Origin: Omphiscola glabra
Taxonomy: Eukaryota; Mollusca; Gastropoda; Lymnaeidae
Assembly (NCBI GenBank): GCA_964017045.1
Contig: OZ024802.1
Span: 33,711,802 to 33,775,801 of the forward strand
Reading direction: 5' to 3'
Length of the DNA: 64,000 nt
Numbering within the stretch: position 1 is the stretch's first letter; each line of letters begins with the position of its first letter. The notes under the pieces were generated by a model. The model was not told the DNA's origin. It was given only the letters and a program-made list of their open reading frames with translations, and made no database searches. The translations under genes and the position numbers were made by a program. Of this stretch, positions 1-11,600 are shown piece by piece.

Positions 1-263
1 AATGGTTTAGCACTGTTAGCCCATCATCGCCTTAAATGGTTTAGCAATGTTAGCCCATTATCGCCTTAAATGGTTTAGCAATGTTAGCACATCAGTGCCC
101 TAAATGGTTTAGCAATGTTAGCACATCAGTGCCCTAAATGGTTTAGCAATGTTAGCCCATCAGTGCCCGTAGTGGTTTAGCAATGTTAGCCCATCTGTGC
201 CCGTAGTGGTTTAGCAATGTTAGCCCATCAGTGCCCTAAATTGTTTAGCACTGTTAGCCCATA
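1..263. repeat. 34-bp minisatellite
   Basis: About 7.7 copies of a unit with core ATGGTTTAGCAATGTTAGCC; it continues from beyond the window edge. Variants differ mainly in the last third. Confidence 0.9.
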
Positions 264-2513
264 ATAAATACACAGAAGGCTACTGTAGCAATAACCTCAA
301 GCAGTACATTATTTGTATGCACACATTACCTACTTCAATCCCGCCCGATAAAATGTTAATTTTATTATTCTGATAATACAGCCTAATCAAACTTTTAGGG
401 CTCTCAACACATTAGCATTACAACAAAAGCAAATTGGTGTGATAGAATGAGTGGTGTATTTTTAATTTCTATAGTTGGTGGATATATAAAAAAAAACTTT
501 ATTCTAATTTCTCTCTCAAGCACTGCACACTTGTTGGGAAGCACCAAAGACGGTGTATTTTTAAGTCAAAGACTAATCCGCCTTAATTTTTTTTTGAAAT
601 TTCTATTACAAAAATGACAAAAAATGTTAATGGTAAGAGTTACGGTAATGCATTTTTAATCAAAGAATTCAAGCATAAAAGTTAAAATAATTTCTCCATT
701 TGGTATCTCTCAGTCAAAATATAGGCATTCATGCACGGAACTGTATACATGTATTGGCTTATATATGTCAAGACACAGCATAACAACAAAGAGCTGTCAT
801 AGCACTGACAGCAAAAACAAGTGGCACATACAATAAAACACTTTCATATATGTACAACATATCACTTTTTTAATGTATGCCATTTGAAAAAAAATAACAG
901 ACGTATTTACACCCGAGTGTTGATAATGATATGTGCAAACCAACTTCAGATCTCACTAGTGTACCTCATACAACATCATACAACCTCGTACAACCTCATG
1001 CAACCTCATACAACCTCAAGCATTTGCACAAGATAACATTTACAGCCGACTCACCTTTGAAAGACCAGCACGTTCAGCCGACAATTAGGTCATGGATGGT
1101 AACACATTGAGCTTCAGGAAATGATCAATGTTTTAAAGCAGACCCTTACAAAATCTAATTGTCGGCATTGCCATCACCAAAAGATGGACAAAGTAGTTCT
1201 ACAAAAAAAAAAATGTTCAAACTCCATTTTTTTAAATACCATTAAATACATGTACTTGATGAAAAATCTGGTCTGAGGTTGACAAGAGTATGAAGAATTG
1301 TATTTTTTGAAACAATTAATAAAGATGCCAAACAGTGCTTCATGTAGCTCATAAAGAAATTATGTTGATGAAGCTCTTAAGATTTATGCTCTTTTCACAC
1401 CAACAGCAGGATATCAGTATGAGAATTGCATCCAGCACGTGGATGTCAGTATTGGAATGGCAAACACCAACGACTCACACGTGGATGTCGGTATCAGAAT
1501 GGCAACTACCAACAACTGACAAGTTACCAAGGTGAGCCTTATCTCCACTGTCACTTGGGTCGAGCAAATGTATGTGTCAAAATGACCTTGCCGGCCATGC
1601 CAGACTTCAACTCTTATTACAAACACAGAGAGGGTCAACACTGCAGGGACCATGAACACCCAAAACTAGGAAAGACCACTCTCCAAAGTTCAGTGTATTC
1701 TTGCCTCCAAACTGATCAAAATTTTTTTTAAAAATGGTTTAGTGTGAGGGTAGATATGTGGAAGACATTTGGGTCAAAGGTTAATCAAAGACAACTGTAA
1801 CAGGGTTACTGGATTATATACATTGTAATAAAGTAAAAAGCCTACTCTCTAACCAGTTTCTTGGCAACACAACACACTGTCTGATAAACTCTCAAACCCA
1901 GCTTTGTCTTTAATAGCACACAAAACAAGCCAAGCATCATTCTGACTGCATGTGTTATCTCTTTCAATAAACTATTAATAGACATGTTCAAATCAAGTCC
2001 TCTAAGGTATGGCGATGACTCTTTCTATGCAACCTAGAATCACTTCTGAAAATTATGAGCTCAAATATCTTTGTCACAGTTTACGAAAAAATCGTTTTAA
2101 ACAATTCTGGTGTAAAAATGTAAACATTTTTCTTTATCATTATCTAACATGAGTAAGAAAGTGTATTTAGTTCTTGGTCATCTCTAACCAAACTTGTCTG
2201 TCAATGCTGCATTTAAAAAAAATAAATATCAATAGCTCTCACATAAAACACTTGGTACTTCACACAGCTTCAAATACAACATTGGCATTTTCTATCATTT
2301 CAGTTAAGTTCTTTTGTGAATTTCCTTTCTAACGCAGCAAGCATAGCCCAGACTTGTGTTCACACAGAACAGGATCATGATGACGATTGTTTCTTGCACA
2401 GCAAATATATCCCAGAATTCCATTGCGCACACTTCAAACATTTCTCAGAACTCCACAGCACAGACAGCCAACATGTCCCAGTCATTGGATCTGTTCTAGA
2501 CGGTATATAACAA
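264..2513. other. AT-rich region downstream of the OSBPL gene; no gene seen
   Basis: Contains the presumed 3' UTR of the OSBPL gene and intergenic sequence. Minus-strand AATAAA hexamers occur at 361-366 and 498-503. Short ORFs here lack splice borders and recognisable content. Confidence 0.5.
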
Positions 2514-2609
2514 CTAGACAGTTTTGTCTGATACTAATTTTTTCACATCGTTGGCAAAGTCATCTGATAAACTTTTAAAAACCCAAACTCCATCAACATT
2601 TCTGAAATA
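2514..2609 (-). CDS. OSBPL gene exon 22: C-terminus and stop
   Basis: Acceptor TTTTTTTTCAG, 96 nt, TAG stop at 2,516-2,514. Begins [14 protein letters not shown], equivalent to YFIxEGDGWVYxxPLW in vertebrates, then a short lineage-specific tail ending SDKTV. Confidence 0.88.
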   Translation of the reverse strand, partial: YFRNVDGVWVFKSLSDDFANDVKKLVSDKTV

Positions 2610-5600
2610 CTGAAAAAAAAGAAAAGGAAAGGTTTCGTTCATTATCAACAAACTCATTTCTAAGTGACGATGCAACCGATGGAGAAAAAGAAAATGCCAC
2701 TAAATAACTAGCAGAGTCCATTGTAAGAATAAACAACATCTCAGAATGGAATGGGAACAGTCTGGCAACAGTCACTCCTCAGTGATCAGGTCTGCTGCAA
2801 TAAACCGGTCAAATAAAAGTTTATTTGAAGAATATAATAGAACTGTTTTAGGAACGCAGGTCTATTGTTTTTTTTTTTACTTCAATCTCTGGCTCTGGTT
2901 TTTTGTATGTAGCAGGGATTGCAGGAAAGTGGAGGGGGGTGAGGAGGTTTGTTTTTGATGGTAACTTTTTTTTTTTTGGGAATAGAAACTACAAATTTCA
3001 TTTCTTATTTACGCATTTTTTGTTTTTTTTGGAATGCAATTAAAAAAACAACAAATAATTTATTTTTTATGAGCTCTGGTAAACACTTAGCATTATTTTT
3101 CTTCTAAAATGTTTTGAAATGGTTGCAATATCAGCTTATAATATCAGCTTATAATATCAGCTTATAATATCAGCTTATAATATCAGCTTATAAATTATTT
3201 TTCTTTTTTATATTGATTAATGAATCAAACTTGCAAACAGGTTTTTATCTCAGCTGACAATGTTTTTTCTCAGCTGAAAGGGTTTTATCTCAGCTGACAA
3301 TGTTTTTTCTCAGCTGAAATGGTTTTATCTCAGCTGAAAGGGTTTTATCTCAGCTGATCAGCTGACACAAGAAAATTTTAAGCATTAAATTTTGAAATAT
3401 TTAAACAATAAAAATTCCTGTCAAAGGGACACAATGCCTTGAAAAGAGTTCTGGTTCTTGTTGATAACACTCCATTGCATTTTATAAGGAACCAATCTGG
3501 GGTATTTAAAAACTCATTTTCAAATCCAACCTCCAACCAAGCCACACACACACACTCCAACATAGAGGCCAGTAGGACATAGAGGCCAGGAGGACAAGTC
3601 TAATAGTTTTAAATGCTATCATTGTCTACCAGGTGGAGTGCAGTCTAACAGTTTTAAATGCTTTCATTGTCTAGCAGGTCTTATAATCACCTTGGCTTGA
3701 TGACTGATATTGTTTTCTAATCGATGTTTCTCTCCCTCTCTCTGAATCTCCTCAAGCTGGAGAAACAAGTAAAAAAATTATTAGCTTAAAAAAAATTGGG
3801 TTTTTGCTTCGTTTAATCCTATGGTAGGCACACAGTTTGTTCAGTCATATGGCAGGTACACTGTTCGTTCAATCATATGGCAGTCACATAGTTTGTTCAA
3901 TCATTCTCTACCACTTCATTGTATATCAAAATGACTAGAGATACAATAACTAAAGATACAATGACTAGAGATACAATGACTAAATTTCCACCCCTAAAAA
4001 AAAGCTCACAATTTTTTTGTGTTCCGTGGCGGCCATGACATTGTTTTGTGATAGCGCTTTCGTTACATGCTGCCAAAGCTTTCGGGATTCATACTCTTTC
4101 TGCTTTTCCAAAGGGCGAACCCGTTTCCTGTGAACTTGTAAAGTGTTTACATCCAACTGTTTACTTGAACCCTGAGTAAAACAAAAAATAAGGAGAAGAA
4201 AATTAAAACAAATAAAAGGAAACTGACAAATGTATGGTGTAAGGTGTGATGTAATAGAAAAATGTATGGTGTAAGGTGTGATGTAATAGAAAAATGTATG
4301 GTGTAAGGTGTGATGTAATTGAAAAATAACGGTCATTATTAATAAGAAATATCTACGGCATGGCTACTGATTCTTCTTTCCAACACCTAATGAGACATCT
4401 ACTTATGCAGCCCTTAAAAAGGGAAGCCGTCCTCTGGAAGTTACTCAGGCGCCCCTACAATTTCTCATTAAAGATATTGGCGGAAGTCTGGCATTTTCTG
4501 GCTTAGTGGTGAAAACATGTTTATTGCCCACGTCCCATCATTGGGACACAGCTATTCTTATTGAGTTGGTCATGAGACAGCATATTATTATTATTATTAT
4601 TATAAGATGTCTTATATAGCGCAGTACCCCAGCCTAGGGCTGGGCTCACCGCGCTGTACATAAAAATATTAGAAAAAGAGACAAATCATGACAATAAAAT
4701 AAAATACATTTATGTAATAAAGAACAGCTGTGTATAGACAGAACAAAAACAAATGCATATTCAACCCATCCACACCAGAACTTTTACATGACAAGCCATG
4801 GACGGCGGCCAGCAGCATCGTTTATCGGTCAGATGTGGGGAATCAGTCGGGGTGGTAGAGTTTAAAGAGATGTGTTTTGAGTTCAGTTTTGAAGGCTGTG
4901 ATGGTTGATATATTGCGGATGTGTAGTGGAAAAGAATTCCATTGTGGCCCGTGCCAAAATGGAAAAATATCACCACCTGTTCTGCCCTAGAGAGCTGATC
5001 AGAGACGATGGTGGGCCCAAGGTCATTCAACCATTTCCATCTTATGATGGAATTGTATTTCTCCAGATACCAAATATGGACCCAAGGTCATTCGACCATT
5101 TCCCACTTATGATGGGCCCAAGGTCATTCAACCATCTCCCACTTATGATGGGCCCAAGGTCATTCGACCATTTCCCACTTATGATGGGCCCAAGGTCACT
5201 CAACCATCTCCCACTTATGATGGGCCCAAGGTCATTCAACCATCTCCCACTTATGATGGGACCAAGGTCATTCAACCATCTCCCACTTATGATGGGACCA
5301 AGGTCATTCAACCATCTCCCACTTATGATGGCCCAAGGTCATTCAACCATCTCCCACTTATGATGGGCCCAAGGTCATTCAACCATCTCCCACTTATGAT
5401 GGGCCCAAGGTCATTCAACCATCTCCCACTTATGATGGGCCCAAGGTCATTCAACCATCTCCCACTTATGATGGGCCCAAGGTCATTCAACCATCTCCCA
5501 CTTATGATGGGCCCAAGGTCATTCAACCATCTCCCACTTATGATGGGCCCAAGGTCATTCAACCATCTCCCACTTATGATGGGCCCAAGGTCATTCAACC

Positions 5601-8600
5601 ATCTCCCACTTATGATGGGACCAAGGTCATTCAACCATCTCCCACTTATGATGGGACCAAGGTCATTCAACCATCTCCCACTTATGATGGGCCCAAGGTC
5701 ATTCAACCATCTCCCACTTATGATGGGCCCAAGGTCATTCAACCATCTCCCACTTATGATGGTCCCAAGGTCATTCAACCATCTCCCACTTATGATGGGC
5801 CCAAGGTCATTCAACCATCTCCCACTTATGATGGGTCCAAGGTCATTCAACCATCTCCCACTTATGATGGGACCAAGGTCATTCAACCATCTCCCACTTA
5901 TGATGGGCCCAAGGTCATTCAACCATCTCCCACTTATGATGGGACCAAGGTCATTCAACCATCTCCCACTTATGATGGGACCAAGGTCATTCAACCATCT
6001 CCCACTTATGATGGGCCCAAGGTCATTCAACCATCTCCCACTTATGATGGAATTGTATTGCTCCAGATACCAACTATTATCCTTCTTACTCTTATTGCTT
6101 TAGATTAACCAGCAGAAGCCATTATTTACTTAGGTTGCTATATCTCACTACTCATATCGCTATATGTCATTACTTACATCGCTATATGTCATCACTTACA
6201 TTGCCATATGTCATGACTCACATTGCTAGATGTCACATTGCCATATGTCATGACTCACACTGCCAGATGTCACATTGCCATATGTCATGACTCACACTGC
6301 TAGATGTCACATTGTCATATGTCATGACTCACACTGCTAGATGTCACATTGCCATATGTCATTGACTCACATTGCTAGATGTCGCATTGCCATATGTCAT
6401 TGACTCACATTGCTAGATGTCATATTGCAATGTCATGACTTTCATTGCTAGATGTCACAGTGCCATATGTCATTACTCACATTGCTAGATGTCACATTGC
6501 CATGTCATTACACACAATGCTAGGTGTTCACATTGCTATATGTCATTACATTGCCATATGTCATTACTCACATTGCTAGATGTCACAAGGCCATATGTCA
6601 TGACTCACATTGCTATAGGTAAACTCCATTGTGCCATTCCATTCCCCTTGTACTTTACAGATGACCTCCCCTGTCTTTATGTTCTTGGCCTCAGCAGTGA
6701 TGTGGTGCAGCTTGCCTCCATAGAAAGGCTGGGGACACAGAAATACATGACAGTGTCTTCAGACACAAAAATACATGTCAAGTGACTTCAGACACAGAAA
6801 TACATGTCAAGTGACTTCACACATAAATACATGACAAGTGTCTTCAGACATAGAAATACATGTCAAGTGACTTCAGACACAGAAATACATGTCAAGTGAC
6901 TTCAGACACAGAAATACATGTCAAGTGACTTCAGACACAGAAATACATGTCAAGTGACTTGAGACAGAAATACATGACAAGTGTCTTAAAGACACAGAAA
7001 TACATGACAGTGTCTTCAGACTCAGAAATACATGTCAAGTGACTTGAGACAGAAATACATGACAAGTGTCTTAAAGACACAGAAATACATGACAGTGTCT
7101 TCAGACACAGAAATACATGTCAAGCGCCTTGTTACCAAAGGTCTCATCATTTTCTTAACATAGGTTGTTTGTAATCAATTATTTAAGTGTTGCTTAGATT
7201 ACGACCTTTGCACATAGAACTAAAGCTATCTCAAGTACCTGACACTCTGTTGTCAGGCCCAAGGTCAATTGGGTACAGTTGTTATGTTATTCTAATAATG
7301 TCACTCAAGGTCAACAGATGATCTAATAAAATAGAACATGTGTCCGTGGACCAGATATTTATTGGTGTTGATACCATATGTGCACATTTAACATTAATTT
7401 TACCATATGTACACATCCATCATTAATTTTACAATATACACATTTATCATTAATTTTACCATATGTGAATACTTATCCTTAATTGTACCATGTGTACACA
7501 TTTATCATTAAATTGGGACTTTCAATTTTATCATGTCGTATTGTTTAAGATTCAACGTGTTAAAAAAAAAATTGAACAAACCTTGGTATGAAAGATAATG
7601 CTGGCTGTGTAGCCCGTCTTCTCACATACAATGGAGACTTTGTCTCCGAGCTCCACCCACGGCACCGTCAGTATGGATCTGGCGTAAGCGCTCGGCATAC
7701 CAAACACATAATCTTCTCCCAGATCTTCAAAACGTAACCTAACTGGATGAGAAAAACAGATCATGTTGACCACACACACATTTATCAGGGACGTGGACAG
7801 ACCAGCAGTTTGAACAATACCAACAATAGCAGCACCCCCCCCCCCTGCCCCTTTAACAAGGCCATCCAAATAATAACATAGTTTGATGACATCACTAACT
7901 TATGAGTACTTACACTGGTGTAATTTTACTTTCTTTTTTCAGGGAGTAAGCTCACCCTTAATAGTGGCCTGAGGAGATGTCTTAAAACTAACAGCATGCA
8001 GTGCAATATACAAATGATTTTCAGCAGACGTACTGACCTTTTCCAACCATGGAAACACCTATGGACATCCCCATGAATTTTGACTTTGTGTAAATTGAAG
8101 CGTTCATGTTCATCTTGCCGTCAGGGCTTCCAAAATAGAAGGCAGAAACTTGTGGGATGAACCAATATTTGAATTGTTAATTTTTAAATAAATCTCTTTT
8201 AGATCGACAGTTTAACGCTGGATTTTCTGTCTTGTAAAAATGCATTCTACGTTCTACGTCTAGTGGAAAAAAAGACCACATGTTTGACAAAGGTACTTTT
8301 GTGTTGTGAGATACATCAACTGGTGGATGGTGTGACGATGGTAGTTTATTTGGTGGATGGTGTGACTGTGATAGTTTATTTGGTGGATGATGTGATAGTG
8401 ATCGTTTATTTGGTGGATGGTGTGACGGTGGTAGTTTATTTGGTGGATGGTGTGACAGCGATAGTTTATTTGGTGGATGGTGTGACGGTGATAGTTTATT
8501 TTGTTGGATGGTGTGACGGTAATAGTTTATTTTGTTGGATGGTGTGACGGAGATAGTTTATTTTGTTGGATGGTGTGACGGAGATAGTTTATTTGCATGG

Positions 8601-11600
8601 ACGGTGTGACGGAGATAGTTTATTTTGTTGGATGGTGTGACGGTGATAGTTTATTTGGTGGATGGTGTGACGGTAATAGTTTATTTTGTTGGATGGTGTG
8701 ACGGAGATAGTTTATTTGCATGGATGGTGTGACTGTGATAGTTTATTTTGTTGGATGGTGTGACGGAGATAGTTTATTTGCATGGACGGTGAGACACATT
8801 ACCTGGTGGACTGTGAGACACATTACCTGGTGGATGGTGAGACACATTACCTGGTGGATGGTGAGACACATTACCTGGTGGATGGTGAGACACATTACCT
8901 GGTGGATGGTGAGACACTTGCTCTGCTGTGTAAACAATAGTCTGCTGCTTGTTGTCCTGTGTTGGCAGCTTCCAAGAGCAATGGAATGTTTCCCCAATGA
9001 TGGGGTTGTATGGCTTCTTTGCAACTGAACCCTGCAACACAGCAGATGTCACGTTAGGTAATGTCTCTGAACCCTGGGACACAGCAGAAGTCACGTTAGG
9101 TAATGTCTCTGAACCCTGGGACACAGCAGAAGTCACGTTAGGTAATGTCTCTGAACCCTGGGACACAGCAGAAGTCACGTTAGGTAATGTCTCTGAACCC
9201 TGGGACACAGCAGAAGTCACGTTAGGTAATGTCTCTGAACCCTGGGACACAGCAAAAGTCACGTTAGGTAATGTCTCTGAACCCTGGGACACAGCAGATG
9301 TCACATTAGGTAATGTCTCTGAACCCTGGGACACAACAGATGTCCCGTTAGGTAATGTCTCTGAACCCTGGGACACAGCAGATGTCATGTTAGGTAATGT
9401 CTCTGAACCCTGGGACACAGCAGATGTCACGTTAGATAATGTCTCTGAACCCTGCAACACAGCAGAAGTCACATTAGGTAATGTCTCTGAACCCTGCGAC
9501 TCAGCAGAAGTCACGTTAGGTAATGTCTCTGAACCCTGCGACACAGCAGAAGTCACGTTAGGTAATGTCTCTGAACCCTAGGACACAGCAGAAGTCATGT
9601 TAGGTAATGTCTCTGAACCCTGGGACACAGCAGAAGTCACGTTAGGTAATGTCTCTGAACCCTGCAACACAGCAGAAGTCAAGTTAGGTAATGTCTCTGA
9701 ACCCTGCGGCACACAAGATGTCACGTTAGGTAATGTTTCTGAACCCTGCAACACAGCAGAAGTCACGTTAGGTAATGTCTCTGAACCCTGCAACACAGCA
9801 GAAGTCACGTTAGGTAATGTCTCTGAACCCTGGGACACAGCAGAAGTCACATTAGGTAATGTCTCTGAACCCTGCGACACAGCAGAAGTCATGTTAGGTA
9901 ATGTCTCTGAACCCTGCGACACAGCAGAAGTCACGTTAGGTAATGTCTCTGAACCCTTGGACACAGCAGAAGTCACGTTAGGTAATGTCTCTGAATCCTG
10001 CGACACAGCAGAAGTCACGTTAGGTAATGTCTCTGAACCCTGCGACACAGCAGAAGTCACGTTAGGTAATGTCTCTGAACCCTGCGACACAGCAGAAGTC
10101 ATGTTAGGTAATGTCTCTGAACCCTGCGACACAGCAGAAGTCACGTTAGGTAATGTCCCTGAACCCTGCGACACAGCAAAAGTCACGTTAGGTAATGTCT
10201 CTGAACCCTGGGACACAGCAGAAGTCATGTTAGGTAATGTCTCTGAACCCTGCGACACAGCAGATGTCATGTTAGGTAATGTCTCTGAACCCTGGAACAC
10301 AGCAGAAGTCACGTTAAGTAATGTCTCTGAACCCTGCAACACAGCAGAAGTCACGTTAGGTAATGTCTCTGAACCCTGCGACACAGCAGAAGTCATGTTA
10401 GGTAATGTCTCTGAACCCTGCGACACAGCAGAAGTCACGTTAGGTAATGTCCCTGAACCCTGCGACACAGCAAAAGTCACGTTAGGTAATGTCTCTGAAC
10501 CCTGGGATACAGCAGAAGTCATGTTAGGTAATGTCTCTGAACCCTGCGACACAGCAGATGTCATGTTAGGTAATGTCTCTGAACCATGGAACACAGCAGA
10601 AGTCACGTTAAGTAATGTCTCTGAACCCTGCAACACAGCAGAAGTCACGTTAGGTAATGTCTCTGAACCCTGGGACACAGCAGAAGTCACGTTAGGTAAT
10701 GTCTCTGAACCCTGGAACACAGCAGAAGTCACGTTAGGTAATGTCTCTGAACCCTGGGACACAGCAGAAGTCACATTAGGTAATGTCTCTGAACCCTGGG
10801 ACACAGCAGATGTCACATTAGGTAATGTCTCTGAACCCTGCAACACAGCAGAAGTCATGTTAGGTAATGTCTCTGAACCCTGCAACACAGCAGAAGTCAC
10901 GTTAGGTAATGTCTCTGAACCCTGCGACACAGCAGAAGTCACGTTAGATAATGTCTCTGAACCCTGCGACAGCAGAAGTCATGTTAGGTAATATCTCTGA
11001 ACCCTGGAACACAGCAGAAGTCACGTTAGGTAATGTCTCTGAACCCTTGGACACAGCATAAGTCATGTTAGGTAATGTCTCTGAACCCTGGGACACAGCA
11101 GATGTCATGTTAGGTAATGTCTCTGAACCCTGGGACACAGCAGAAGTCCCGTTAGGTAATGTCTACATAATGTCTAGGTCATTTAAATATAACATTTTTA
11201 AAAAAAAATAACTATTACCTGCATGTGAGCTTCTTATCAATTTTGAGTCTCAAAACTATACTTGATTTCCTGTTATTATTTACTTAAGTCATGTCTGCAC
11301 TGTGCCAATACAAAAGAGAAAACACACTCTGTCAAGCCATCTTGTTTTACAATGACAGGATTTTATCCGGCACTAACCAGAAATGTTCATTTATGACCTA
11401 TGGAGCTATTAATGACCTATTGAGCTATTAATGACCTATTAATGACATATAGAGCAATTAATGACCTGTTGAGCTTTTAATGACCTATTGAGCTCATTTT
11501 TGAGAATTTTTTTTATTTTTTAATCATCATTGTAAAAAAATGTTAAATCTGAGCTTTTGTTTCCAAATAACATTTATATCAACCGTAACCTCCCCAAAAC

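Noticed and set aside
5323..6103. Repeat protein of 235-247 residues
   Set aside because: Open on both strands purely from the 36-bp period; intronic, no splice borders.
9578..10991. Long ORFs of 454-464 codons on both strands as genes
   Set aside because: They follow from the 42-bp unit being a multiple of three. Only the part continuous with exon 16 has a possible coding role, noted as a finding.
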